Below, in pieces: positions 1-7,566 of a stretch of DNA of 64,000 nucleotides. Made by a program: the position numbers and the translations under genes. Origin of the DNA: Vulcanimicrobium alpinum (GTDB taxonomy: Bacteria; Vulcanimicrobiota; Vulcanimicrobiia; Vulcanimicrobiales; Vulcanimicrobiaceae); assembly GCF_027923555.1 (NCBI RefSeq), contig NZ_AP025523.1, positions 2,174,484 through 2,238,483 of the forward strand, read 5' to 3'. How positions within the stretch are numbered: the first letter of the stretch is position 1; each line of letters begins with the position of its first letter. The notes below the pieces were generated by a model that made no database searches, was not told the origin of the DNA, and worked only from the letters and a program-made list of their open reading frames with translations.

Positions 1-423
1 GGGGATGCCGAGTTTTTCGGCGAGCATCCCGGGGAGGTCGCCGCTGATCGCGTCGGTGGACTGCGTCCCGGTGAGGACCAAGTCGGCGTTCTGCGCTTTG
101 ATCGCCGCGGCGAGCACGACCGACGTGCCCCACAGGTCGCTGCCGGCGACGGCGTCGTCGGAGACCATGACCGCGTCGTCGGCGCCCATCGCGAGCGCTT
201 TGCGCACGATCTCCTTGCCCGTTGCGGGCGTCATCGAAAGGACGGTCACCGTGGAACCGTCGTTCAGCTTCTCTTTGAGCTGCAGGGCCGCTTCGATCGC
301 ATACTCGTCGAACGGGTTGAGCACCGTTTCGACGCCGGTACGGACGAGGCGCTTCGTCACCGGATCGATACGCTTGTCGGCGTTCGTGTCGGGGACGAGT
401 TTGACGGTAACGAGGATCTTCAG
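1..423 (-). CDS. etfB: Electron transfer flavoprotein subunit beta, N-terminal part (runs off the window)
   Basis: The translation begins LKILVTVKLVPDTNADKRID and continues as a typical EtfB N-terminal half: the conserved KILV..K.VPDT opening, a NPFDEYAIEAAL segment and GTQSTDAISGDLPGMLAE near the window edge. EtfB with EtfA carries electrons from acyl-CoA and other dehydrogenases to the respiratory chain. The start is odd: no ATG or GTG stands at the expected place. A CTG codon at 421-423 lies 7 nt after GGAGGT (431-436), an ideal ribosome site. The only in-frame alternative nearby is GTG at 442-444, without a visible ribosome site. A hairpin (447-467, 8-bp stem) sits just upstream. The gene is partial; the family call is firm, the start is inferred. 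Confidence 0.9.
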   Translation of the reverse strand, partial: MKILVTVKLVPDTNADKRIDPVTKRLVRTGVETVLNPFDEYAIEAALQLKEKLNDGSTVTVLSMTPATGKEIVRKALAMGADDAVMVSDDAVAGSDLWGTSVVLAAAIKAQNADLVLTGTQSTDAISGDLPGMLAEKLGIP

Positions 424-446
424 CGCGCAAACCTCCGGACGCACGA

Positions 447-467
447 AACCCGGCTGCTCGCCGGGTT
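447..467 (-). other. Hairpin in the etfB leader
   Basis: Inverted repeat AACCCGGC / GCCGGGTT with a 5-nt loop, 24 nt upstream of the presumed CTG start of etfB. There is no T-tract, so it does not look like an intrinsic terminator. The remaining stretch from 468 to 785 has open frames on both strands, but none that I can support as a gene. Confidence 0.35.
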
Positions 468-785
468 CGTCGGGAACAGGACGGCATTCGGAGAGGAACC
501 CCCTCGGGCCTCTCACCGCATATTCCTAACCGGTTATTTCGAACAGGTCAAGTCCCGGTGCCGCACGGCAAGCGAAGGCTGCATCGCTTCCACTGCAGTT
601 TTCAATTCACGTCGTTCAGGAAAGAACTCTCCAAGCACGTGAGCCGATGCGGTTCGCCGATTCCGCGTTTGCCGCTGGGATGAGGAGTTCGCCCTGCAGC
701 CCCGCCGCCTCGAGTACGTCGTCCGCGCACCGCCCATCCAGGCATCTTCCATCGCATCCGTGCTCGCCGATTCGACGATGCTGCA

Positions 786-1202
786 ATGCTGATCGTGCGC
801 GTCATCGCGGTCGACGAACTCGACCTCCAGTTTTCCGCCACCGCATCAAACAGCCACCGCGCACGCTACGCCGTGCAGCGCGTCGTGGACGACTGCGAAT
901 TCGAGCCGGCGCGCGGGGCTGATTTCGTGCTCGCCGTCGCCGAGGCGATGAACAACGCCGCCGAACACGCCTATCACGATCGATCCGGCGACGTGCGCGT
1001 CGTCATGCGCGCGCATCACGGCGAACTCATCGCAACGATCACCGACCGCGGCCGTTGGCGGCTCACGCCAACGCCCGATCGCGGCCGCGGGCTCTCGATC
1101 ATGCGTGCGCTGGCAGAGCGCTGCGACGTCTCAAGCGACGAGCGCGGAACGACGGTGACTCTCGCCGTCTCGCTCGCGCAGCGCGGAAGAGCGCGCGCCT
1201 GA
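786..1202 (+). CDS. RsbW-like anti-sigma factor / serine-protein kinase (HATPase)
   Basis: A 138-aa single-domain GHKL ATPase of the RsbW/SpoIIAB type. The N-box reads EAMNNAAEHAY (about residues 54-64), the G1 box is ITDRGRW, and the G2 segment RGRGLSIMRALAERCDV precedes a C-terminal beta strand ending in GTTVTLAVSL. Family members bind and inhibit sigma factors, or phosphorylate an STAS-domain anti-anti-sigma partner, in stress control. No STAS or sigma partner gene is adjacent, so the target is unknown. The ATG at 786 has no clear ribosome site, but the domain begins right after it (ELDLQFSATASNSHRARYAV). Confidence 0.8.
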   Translation: MLIVRVIAVDELDLQFSATASNSHRARYAVQRVVDDCEFEPARGADFVLAVAEAMNNAAEHAYHDRSGDVRVVMRAHHGELIATITDRGRWRLTPTPDRGRGLSIMRALAERCDVSSDERGTTVTLAVSLAQRGRARA

Positions 1203-1276
1203 TGCGCGATTTTCACCCGCTCTTAACGGACGACTGCGATGGGCCGCGGCCCGGCGTGGTGAACAAAAGCGGTATC

Positions 1277-1459
1277 ATGGACGAACCGACACGCTGCCCC
1301 TGCGGTCACTCACTCGCCCTCCACACCGACCAGCGGTGCATCGGTAACCAGCTGCAACTTGGATGCTCGTGCAGCCTGGGAAAGCGCGACGCGCGCGCGG
1401 CCGCGATGCAGCCCCACCTCTCGAAAAAGGGCGCGGGAACCGGCGACTTCGCCGCCTGA
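1277..1459 (+). CDS. Small Cys-rich protein, CPCGH family, copy 1
   Basis: A 60-aa protein with the pattern C-P-C-G-H-S-L-x-x-H-T-x-x-R-C-x-x-x-x-L-x-L-G-C-S-C-S-L-G-K, followed by an alanine- and lysine-rich tail. Five cysteines and two histidines in about 30 residues suggest a small metal-binding fold. I do not recognise a named family. A close paralog lies at 2243-2401, and the untranslated leaders of the two genes also look related (GGCCGCGGC then a G-rich stretch). The Flp pilin gene and two small ORFs lie between the copies. Function unknown; metal binding is inferred from composition only. Confidence 0.6.
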   Translation: MDEPTRCPCGHSLALHTDQRCIGNQLQLGCSCSLGKRDARAAAMQPHLSKKGAGTGDFAA

Positions 1460-1504
1460 CGGCGGCGGCTCGTGATTCGAGCCGCATCTGCCGATACAGG
1501 TAGC

Positions 1505-1663
1505 ATGTACCTGGCAATCGCGACCGGCATCGCGGCGTGGACCGGCATGGTCGCGCTGATGCTGCGGTTTCTGACGACCGCACGAAAGTTCGACCTGGCA
1601 TCCGAGGCGGCGAATCGCCGATGGATCGCCCAATACCGCGCCAACCGCCGAGCGGCGTTCTAG
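1505..1663 (+). CDS. Small single-pass membrane protein, hypothetical
   Basis: A 52-aa ORF from ATG 1505: MYLAIATGIAAWTGMVALML is one hydrophobic helix, followed by a basic, polar tail (RFLTTARKFDLASEAANRRW...). The N-out/C-in tendency follows from the positive tail. No family recognised. It lies 15 bp before the next small ORF and upstream of the Flp pilin gene, so a link to the pilus is possible but unproven. Confidence 0.4.
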   Translation: MYLAIATGIAAWTGMVALMLRFLTTARKFDLASEAANRRWIAQYRANRRAAF

Positions 1664-1678
1664 CGCCGAGGCGCCCTC

Positions 1679-1918
1679 ATGCGAGACGGCGACGAGCATC
1701 GCGCGTTCCTGATCCGGCAGGCCGAGGACTGGCTGGCCGTACTCGTCCGCTGGTCCGATCAGTGTGGTGACGACGACGAACGCGCACTCGCCGAGCGTGC
1801 CGTGCGCCTGCAAGAAGAGCGCATCGCCAAGCTTCGCGGCGCCGGTCAGCCGGCCGACCCGACCGAACACCGGCGAGCCGGCACCTCCGGCAAGACCCCG
1901 CAACGCGGCGCGCGCTGA
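1679..1918 (+). CDS. Small hypothetical protein
   Basis: A 79-aa ORF with a charged helical N-terminal half (MRDGDEHRAFLIRQAEDWLA) and heptad-like AERAVRLQEERIAKL, then a disordered Pro/Gly/Arg tail. No cysteines apart from one, no membrane segment, no recognisable family. It could be a real product of the small-gene cluster at 1.2-2.4 kb. A long open frame on the opposite strand here looks like a compositional shadow. Confidence 0.3.
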   Translation: MRDGDEHRAFLIRQAEDWLAVLVRWSDQCGDDDERALAERAVRLQEERIAKLRGAGQPADPTEHRRAGTSGKTPQRGAR

Positions 1919-2017
1919 GCGGGCATCGGACAGACCAACGCGCTGGGCTTTCTCCCCTAGGGACGGTACAGGCAGCCGAGCGATAGTAGACCCAATCTTC
2001 TGATTTGGGAGCACTCT

Positions 2018-2179
2018 ATGACTCGCGCGCTTCTTCTTTCCGTTCTCGACGACGAAGGCCAGGGGCTGGCCGAATACGGCCTGATCCTCGGCCTCATCGC
2101 GCTCCTCTGCATCGCCGCCGTGGTCTTCCTCAGCGGAACGATCCAGAGCATTCTGAGCAACGTCGGGAACGGCATCTAA
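2018..2179 (+). CDS. flp: Flp-type (Tad) major pilin
   Basis: A 53-aa protein with every hallmark of a Flp/Fap pilin. A short basic/acidic leader (MTRALLLSVLDDEG) ends in Gly14. The mature part QGLAEYGLILGLIALL follows, with Glu at +5 and Tyr at +6 as recognised by the TadV prepilin peptidase, and then a long hydrophobic helix and a small polar tail (SGTIQSILSNVGNGI). GGGAG precedes the ATG by about 6 nt. Tad assembly genes (secretin, TadG, TadE) are on the other side of the window at 60-64 kb, so pilin and assembly genes are unlinked here. It is below common ORF length cut-offs and easily missed. Confidence 0.88.
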   Translation: MTRALLLSVLDDEGQGLAEYGLILGLIALLCIAAVVFLSGTIQSILSNVGNGI

Positions 2180-2242
2180 CCCGGCGGTTCGCCGTGCAGG
2201 GAGTGGTTGGCCGCGGCTCGCGTTGGGGAAATCCGTACCACC

Positions 2243-2401
2243 ATGGAAGAACCAACGACTTGCCCTTGCGGTCATTCGCTCTCCGTGCACACCAGCGACC
2301 GCTGCTTGGCCAACGAACTCGGCTTGGGATGCTCGTGCAGCTTGGGAAAGGGCGCAGCGCGGGAGGCGGCGCTCGCGAGTCAAGTCCCAAATCTGCTGTA
2401 A
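2243..2401 (+). pseudogene. Small Cys-rich CPCGH protein, copy 2, C-terminus replaced by an IS
   Basis: MEEPTTCPCGHSLSVHTSDR and the following CLANELGLGCSCSLGK align residue for residue with copy 1 at 1277. After ...REAALA the frame runs into the left end of IS-A copy 1 (from 2378) and stops after SQVPNLL, so the native tail is lost. The whole Cys/His core is upstream of the insertion and would still be made. Whether the 52-aa product works is unknown. Confidence 0.6.
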
Positions 2402-3731
2402 TTCCGGTTCGTCGATCGCGTAAGTTAGGCTGCTCGTCTGTCTCGTTTTACGGCGGCCGGCTTGGCCACCGTCGTTGCTTTCCATTCGAAGTATTCGGTC
2501 ATGTCGAAGTAGGCTCGGCTTAACCATTCGTCGTTTTGCTCGGAGAGTAGCGCGCCGACCATGCGAATCGCCGCGGCGTCGTTTGGGAAAATGCGAATGA
2601 CTTTCTCCCGGCGACGAATCTCTTCATTGAGCCGCTCTTGCATGTTGCTCGTGCGCAGTCGCCGGCGATATTTCTCCGGCAGCGGCAAGATCGCAAGCAT
2701 GTCTTCGAACGCTCCTTCCAAGCACACGCACGACTTGGGCGCCGTTTCTGCGAAGCGGGCCATGAATTCCGCATATCGACGCTCGGCCTCTTTGCGATCA
2801 GTTGCGAGGAAGATCAGCCGAGCTGCAGCGGTTACGTTTTCCCGTTCTTTCTTGGGCGCGTGATCGAGCAAGTTCTTCATCACGTGGAACTGGCAGCGCT
2901 GCCATGTCGCGCTGACGAATTGCTTGGCGATCGCCTCGCGTAAGCCCGAGTGATTGTCGGAGACGGCAACGTCGACGCCGTGCAAGCCGCGTGCTTTGAG
3001 GCCGCAAAAGAACTCGTTCCACGTCGCAAAGCTCTCCGAATCGCCGATCGAAAGACCAAGGATCTCGCGGTATCCGTCAGCACGAATGCCGCTCGCGATG
3101 AGCAGCGCTTTGCTGACGACGCTCTTGTCGGTGCGCACCTTCGTGAAGAGCGCGTCAACGATGATGAATGGGTACGCTGCGTCGAGCCGGCGATTCAAGA
3201 ATCCCGCGACCGGTTCGTTGAGTGCCTTCGTAAGGCGACTTACCGTCGATTTCGAAAACGACGTCCCGCAGAGGCCTTCGGTTATCCGCGTGACCTTCCG
3301 CGTCGAGACGCCGTTGACGACCATCTCCATCAGGCCCACGACGAAGGCTTGTTCGCTGCGGCGATAACGCGGTTGAGAAGCTGCCGTCGCGCGTTTGCGG
3401 CACGCGCAGGACCAGCGATCCGACGCGGGTCGAGAGCTGTCGATCGCGATACCCATTCCGATAGCCCTCCCGTTCTTGACAGCGTTCGTACCGCTCGGCG
3501 CCCAGATGATCGCGCATCTGCGCCTCGAGCACTTGGTTCAAAATCGTTTCGACGAGCTTCCCGAGCGCCGCAGGTTGATCGAGCAACGCTGGAATCGCGT
3601 CGCGGGATAGGGTAAGATCGTAATCGGCCACCGTTCCGGTCCTTTCGATTGAAGTGTTGTCAACGTCAATCTTCGAACCGGAGCGGTGGCTACCCGCCCG
3701 CTGAATTTACATCAATTATAGGGACTCTGCC
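2378..3731 (-). mobile_element. IS-A copy 1, IS256-family insertion sequence
   Basis: Left end AGTCAAGTCCCAAATCTGC and right end ...TTATAGGGACTCTGCC match the other two copies (26454-30365 and 33443-34808). The ends form an imperfect inverted repeat centred on AGTCCC and TG.TGTAA. The element is flanked by CGCG on both sides (2374-2377, 3732-3735), a possible 4-bp duplication; IS256 elements usually make 8-9 bp. Length 1354, 11-12 nt shorter than the intact copy. It inserts into the second Cys-rich gene and ends about 90 bp from tRNA-Leu. Confidence 0.9.
2425..3631 (-). pseudogene. IS256-family transposase, frameshifted (IS-A copy 1)
   Basis: The N-terminal part (MADYDLTLSRDAIPALLDQP..., GTG at 3631) matches the intact transposase of copy 3 as far as TRDGSFST. 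There, 11 nt (TCGAAGATGTC on the + strand in copy 3) are missing near 3369, shifting the frame. The catalytic domain (FIIVDALFTKVR..., DNHSGLREAI..., LNEEIRRREKVIRIFPNDAA) continues in another frame down to 2425. Mutator-type transposases need both parts, so this copy should be dead unless helped in trans by copy 3. Confidence 0.9.
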
Positions 3732-3821
3732 CGCGCGGCGAGCGGGGTCCGGACGAACATGCGCAAAATCGAAGTCGCGGCGTGAGGCGGCCCAACGTAA
3801 CGCGCGGGACGACACGGCGCC

Positions 3822-3905
3822 TGGGATGACCGGGGCTCGAACCCGGACGCCCTTCCGGGCTGCAGATTTTAAGTCTGCTGTGTCTGCCTATTCCACCATC
3901 ATCCC
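3822..3905 (-). tRNA. tRNA-Leu (TAA anticodon)
   Basis: Read on the minus strand, GGGATGA (3899-3905) pairs with TCATCCC (3823-3829). The anticodon arm GCAGA-CTTAAAA-TCTGC gives anticodon TAA. A long variable arm (AGCCCGGAAGGGCG) marks a class II tRNA, and the T arm contains GGTTCGAGCC. The 3' CCA is not encoded (84 nt). It stands alone between IS-A copy 1 and the ppx-like gene. Confidence 0.95.
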
Positions 3906-3934
3906 GCGCCCGGCGTTCGCGCTTCGCGGCGCGG

Positions 3935-4870
3935 CTACCGCTTCGCGAACGCGGCGGCGCGAAACGCCGGCGACGTGAGGTAGCCCAGAAGCAGATCCGA
4001 TTCGCTCACGGTGAAGCGGTCGACGCTCAGGAGCCTGCACGCTTCATCGATCACGAGCAGGCCGGCAGGCAGAATGTCGGCACGCTGCGGACGGATGTGC
4101 GGAAGCGCGCGGCGTCCCTCGAGATCGCGCGCGAACAGCGCGTCGATGAGGGTCGCGACGTCGGCGCGCGCGAGCACGGCGCCGTCGGGCAGGCCGCCGG
4201 CGACCATCGCGGCGGCGGTGAACGCGGTTCCGCCGACGACGATCAGTTCCGCGATCGTGCCGGCGCTCGCAAACGGAAGCAGCAGCGTCTGGGCGTCGCT
4301 TCGCGCGCTGCCTTCGACGGCGGCGCGTTCCGCGCCGAGCAGCGCATGTGTGCCGAGCAGCGCCTGGTGCCGCTCGGAGAGCCGCACCGCACCGATCTCC
4401 ACCGACTGGGTGCTGCGCACCGTCCCCGCCGCGCGTGCGTGGGCGGGCGTATCGACCGCGAGCTCGCTGCTGCCGCCCCCGACATCGAGCACGCCGAGCG
4501 GCCCCGCGCCGTCGTGCGTCCGCGTGGCGCCGAGATACGAATAGGTCGCCTCTTCGTCGCCGGAGAGGATCCGCGGCGCGATCCCGACGCGTCGTTCGAC
4601 GTCGTCGCCGAACGCATCGGCATCGCTCGCGCGGCGCAGGGCGCTGGTGGCGATCGCGTCGATCTCGCCGGCGCCGGCCTCGCGTGCGATCGCGACGTAG
4701 GCGTCGATCGCTTCCAGCGTGCGTGCGCGCGCCGCGGGATCGAGCGCGCCGGTCGAGCCGATCCCGGTGCCGATGCGCGTCCCGCGCGACTCGGCGGCGA
4801 CGCGGCGCTCACCGTCCTGCACGAGCAGCCGCGTAGAGTTCGTTCCGATCGAGATGAGCGCGCGCGTCAC
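3935..4870 (-). CDS. Exopolyphosphatase / Ppx-GppA family phosphatase, short form
   Basis: A 311-aa actin-fold phosphatase: N-terminal phosphate-1 loop LISIGTNSTRLLV, DAIATSALRRASDADAF, the GDEEATYSYLGA motif, phosphate-2 LGVLDVGGGSSEL and a C-terminal RADILPAGLLVIDEACRLL signature. It covers only the two ASKHA domains and lacks the C-terminal HD/helical region of full-length Ppx (present in the paralog at 45180-46733). The substrate is polyphosphate or pppGpp. GTG start at 4870, because the preceding in-frame sequence is Arg/Pro shadow. Divergent from the HAD gene at 4909 with 38 bp between. Confidence 0.88.
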   Translation of the reverse strand: MTRALISIGTNSTRLLVQDGERRVAAESRGTRIGTGIGSTGALDPAARARTLEAIDAYVAIAREAGAGEIDAIATSALRRASDADAFGDDVERRVGIAPRILSGDEEATYSYLGATRTHDGAGPLGVLDVGGGSSELAVDTPAHARAAGTVRSTQSVEIGAVRLSERHQALLGTHALLGAERAAVEGSARSDAQTLLLPFASAGTIAELIVVGGTAFTAAAMVAGGLPDGAVLARADVATLIDALFARDLEGRRALPHIRPQRADILPAGLLVIDEACRLLSVDRFTVSESDLLLGYLTSPAFRAAAFAKR

Positions 4871-4908
4871 GGGGCGGGCCGTTCGCGCGCCGGGGCGAAG
4901 CGCCCCGC

Positions 4909-5595
4909 ATGGAGCGCACGCCGCCCGCGATGCTGTTCGATCTCGACGGCACGCTCGTCGACTCGGTGTACCAGCACGTCGGCGCTTGGCACGAGGCGCT
5001 GCAGTCGGCGGGGCTCGGGCTCTCGGTGTGGCGGATCCATCGCAAGATCGGGATGAGCGGCGGCCTCTTCGTGCGCGGTCTGATGCGCGAACTCGGCCGC
5101 AGCGTCGACGAGGAGACGGCGCGCGACCTCGAACGGCGGCACGCCGCGGCATACGCGAAGCGCTTTCACGAGGTGGTTCCGCTTCCCGGCTCGCACGATC
5201 TGCTCGCAGCGCTGACGGCGCTGGGCGCACCGTGGGCGATCGCGACGAGCGGCGGACGCGACGTCGCGGAACGCACGATCGCGCTGCTCGACGTCCCGGC
5301 GCACGTCCCGATCGTGACGCGCGACGAAGTCGCACACGCGAAACCCGATCCCGATCTGTTCGTCCGCGCGGCGGAGAAACTCGGCGTCTCGGTCTCGGCG
5401 AGCGTCGTGATCGGCGATTCGGTGTGGGATCTGCTCGCGGCGCGGCGTGCCGGGGCGCTCGGCGTCGGCCTGCTCTCCGGCGGTTACGGCGCCGACGAAC
5501 TGCAGAACGCCGGCGCCTACCGTGTCTACGCCGACCCCGCCGATCTCCTGGCACACCTCGACGAAGTCGGGATCCGCGACGCCGAGTCAGGCTGA
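4909..5595 (+). CDS. HAD-superfamily hydrolase (phosphoglycolate phosphatase-like)
   Basis: A 228-aa HAD subfamily IA protein. Motif I is MLFDLDGTLVDS (residues 8-19) with the nucleophile Asp and acid/base Asp, motif II ATSGGR, motif III Lys in AKPDPDLF, motif IV GDSVWDLLAARRAG. The helical cap lies between motifs I and II (about residues 24-85). Likely dephosphorylates a small sugar phosphate or phosphoglycolate; the substrate cannot be told from sequence. It ends beside a 23-bp repeat (5610-5632) and converges with the methyltransferase gene. Confidence 0.88.
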   Translation: MERTPPAMLFDLDGTLVDSVYQHVGAWHEALQSAGLGLSVWRIHRKIGMSGGLFVRGLMRELGRSVDEETARDLERRHAAAYAKRFHEVVPLPGSHDLLAALTALGAPWAIATSGGRDVAERTIALLDVPAHVPIVTRDEVAHAKPDPDLFVRAAEKLGVSVSASVVIGDSVWDLLAARRAGALGVGLLSGGYGADELQNAGAYRVYADPADLLAHLDEVGIRDAESG

Positions 5596-5609
5596 GCGCG
5601 AACGCGGGT

Positions 5610-5632
5610 GCGCTTCGACGAGCTCAGCGTGA
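5610..5632. repeat. Dispersed 23-bp repeat, copy 1
   Basis: GCGCTTCGACGAGCTCAGCG followed by TGA is identical to 37968-37990, and a degenerate relative lies at 39681-39700. The copy overlaps the 3' end of the methyltransferase gene, supplying its last codons (Ser-Arg-stop). Similar TTCGAC-AGCTCAG repeats are common extragenic elements in other bacteria. Confidence 0.7.
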
Positions 5633-6229
5633 CCGCGTGAGGCGGTAGACTAGGGCGAAGCCGAGGTCGTTGACGATCTCGAAGGATTCGGTGGCGACGA
5701 TCGTCTCGTGCTCGAGCGCGGTGTGATAGAGCAGGACGATCTCGCGGTCTTCACCGGCGGCGCGCAGGTTCACCAGCATCGCGTCCAGCACCGGCGCCGT
5801 GAACGGGTTGTAGAGATACACCACCAGATCGCCGCGCGGGAAGCGATACGTCGCGGCATCGCCGCGCGTCACGCGCACGTCGGCGGCGACGCGCAGCGGA
5901 TCGCGTGAGGTCGCGAGGTTTTCGCGCGCGATTTCGACCAGCGCCGGCGAGATCTCGACGCCGATCACCGCGCGGAACGGCAGCCGTGCGGCGAGCATGA
6001 CGACGCGTCCCATCCCCGCGCCGACGTCGACGAACGTCGCGCGCTGCGGAGCGAGCGGCGAAGCGGCGATGAGCCGTTCCGCCTCCAGGACCGGCGTCGG
6101 CTCGTAGTGCGTCGCGTGCGCGAGCGACGGTCCGATCGCGTCGGGATCGAGTTCGCCGAGAAACACCAGCGCCTCGGTCGTGACGCCGTGGACGGCGTCG
6201 AAGCGCTGACCCGCGCGGCGGCCCGACAC
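5624..6229 (-). CDS. Class I SAM-dependent methyltransferase
   Basis: A Rossmann methyltransferase: motif I ATFVDVGAGMGRVVMLA, motif II acidic end in VIGVEISPALVEIARENL, motif III VTRGDAATYRFP, motif IV DLVVYLYNPF. The domain starts about 70 residues into the ORF. The start is uncertain: GTG 6229 gives 201 aa, while the open frame continues upstream into the rpiR 3' end without an ATG. It lies 29 bp after rpiR in the same direction and is probably co-transcribed. Substrate unknown. The last residues come from the 23-bp repeat. Confidence 0.78.
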   Translation of the reverse strand: MSGRRAGQRFDAVHGVTTEALVFLGELDPDAIGPSLAHATHYEPTPVLEAERLIAASPLAPQRATFVDVGAGMGRVVMLAARLPFRAVIGVEISPALVEIARENLATSRDPLRVAADVRVTRGDAATYRFPRGDLVVYLYNPFTAPVLDAMLVNLRAAGEDREIVLLYHTALEHETIVATESFEIVNDLGFALVYRLTRSR

Positions 6230-6258
6230 GCGGAACGTCGACGAACCCGGAAGGCGGG

Positions 6259-7137
6259 TCAGTACCGTTTCGACGCCGTCGCTTCGCGCGTGCGCTCGAT
6301 CATCGCGAGCGCCCGGTCGTGGTGCGCGTGCGCGACGCCGACGTAGAGCGTGTCGATGATGGTGAGCTGCGCGATGCGGCTCGAGCTGGCATCGCTGCGG
6401 AACGCGGTCTGCTTCGCGGCGGTGAAGAGCTGAATCTCCGAGACCTTGGTGATCGGCGAGGTGTGGCGGTGCGTGATCCCGATCGTCGTCGCGCCGTTCG
6501 CTTTCGCGCGCCCGAGCGCGTCGGTCACGTCGCGGCTCGCGCCGGTGTGCGAAATCCCCAGCGCGACGTCGCCCGGACTCAGCAGCGACGACGACATCGC
6601 CATCAGGTCGCCGTCGGAGAGCGCAATCGCTTGCAGCCCGACCTTGAGGAACTTGTGATACGCGTCGAGCGCGAGCGGTCCGCTTCCGCCGACGCCGTAG
6701 ATTTCGATGCGGTTGGCCGAGGCGAGCGCGTTCACCGCGCGCTGGAGCTGTTCGTCCTCCAGCACTTCGATGGTGTCGCGCAGCGCTTGCGCGTTGGCCT
6801 GGAACACCTTCGATTTGACCGTCGCGAGGTCGTCGCCGGGCTCGATCGCGGCGTAGATCTCGGTAGCCGGCTCGACCAGATCGCGGGCGAGCACGATCTT
6901 GAACTCTTGATAGCCCTTGTAGCCGATCTTCTGACACAAGCGAACGACGGTCGACTCGCTCGTGTTCGTCCGCTCCGCCAGCTCGGTGACGGTGAGATAA
7001 ATCAGTTCATCCGGGTGCGCGAGGATAAAATCCGCGACCCGCTGCTCCGCCGCGCGCAACCCGGGATACGCGCCCTGAAGGCGGACGAACGAGCCGGGAA
7101 CCTTGACCGGATCGACCCGGGCTTCTTTCATCGCCAT
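6259..7137 (-). CDS. MurR/RpiR-family transcriptional regulator
   Basis: A 292-aa two-domain regulator. The N-terminal HTH_6 (about residues 15-90) has LRAAEQRVADFILAHP and TNTSESTVVRLCQKIGYKGYQEFK. A SIS sugar-phosphate sensor domain follows (about 125-260) with IYGVGGSGPLALDAYHKF and ISHTGASRDVTDALGRAKANGA. Such proteins control sugar-phosphate or amino-sugar catabolism. No sugar genes are adjacent; it follows accA, ftsB-like and a small gene in the same direction. Effector unknown. Confidence 0.9.
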   Translation of the reverse strand: MAMKEARVDPVKVPGSFVRLQGAYPGLRAAEQRVADFILAHPDELIYLTVTELAERTNTSESTVVRLCQKIGYKGYQEFKIVLARDLVEPATEIYAAIEPGDDLATVKSKVFQANAQALRDTIEVLEDEQLQRAVNALASANRIEIYGVGGSGPLALDAYHKFLKVGLQAIALSDGDLMAMSSSLLSPGDVALGISHTGASRDVTDALGRAKANGATTIGITHRHTSPITKVSEIQLFTAAKQTAFRSDASSSRIAQLTIIDTLYVGVAHAHHDRALAMIERTREATASKRY

Positions 7138-7182
7138 GATGGAACTGCGGTTCTGCGCTTGCCCGTTAGCGGCCTTGGGCCG

Positions 7183-7566
7183 TTAGGCGCCGTCGCTGCG
7201 GAAGACTTTCGCCCGTTGTCGCTTGCGTACGAGATGGCGCTCGAAGGGCTGCGGACGATCGGAGGGCGCCCACGCTTCGGTCGATTTGAGATATGCGGCG
7301 ATCTGCGCCTCGAACGACGGGTCGGTGAGCGCCGGCGTCGGCGTGGTCGGCGTTACTTCGTCGACGCGCGTCTGCGCGAGCACGACCATCTTCCCGACTA
7401 GATCGAACGGCAAGGTCACATCTTTGCGCTCGAGCGCGCGCGTGTAGGCGGCACGGTTCTTATTGACGTCGCCGATCGGGGCCGCGACGAGACGGCCGTC
7501 GTCCAGCCGGACGATCGCGCCCAGGTTGTGGACGTTGAGGACGCTGCCGCGCACCCGCTCGCTCAC
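7183..7566 (-). CDS. Small protein with an S1-like barrel segment, hypothetical
   Basis: A 127-aa protein from GTG at 7566, overlapping the ftsB-like stop by 4 nt (GTGA). The first half, RVRGSVLNVHNLGAIVRLDDGRLVAAPI, resembles an S1/OB beta barrel start. The second half is helical and ends in a basic tail (RHLVRKRQRAKVF), which would suit nucleic-acid binding. That reading is inference; I recognise no named family. Probably the last gene of the accD-accA-ftsB transcript or just before rpiR. Confidence 0.6.
   Translation of the reverse strand: MSERVRGSVLNVHNLGAIVRLDDGRLVAAPIGDVNKNRAAYTRALERKDVTLPFDLVGKMVVLAQTRVDEVTPTTPTPALTDPSFEAQIAAYLKSTEAWAPSDRPQPFERHLVRKRQRAKVFRSDGA

Noticed and set aside
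1310-2527. A 405-aa minus-strand open frame
   Set aside because: It runs antisense through the Cys-rich genes and the Flp pilin, has no recognisable domain, and ends in IS sequence. It is a GC-rich shadow.
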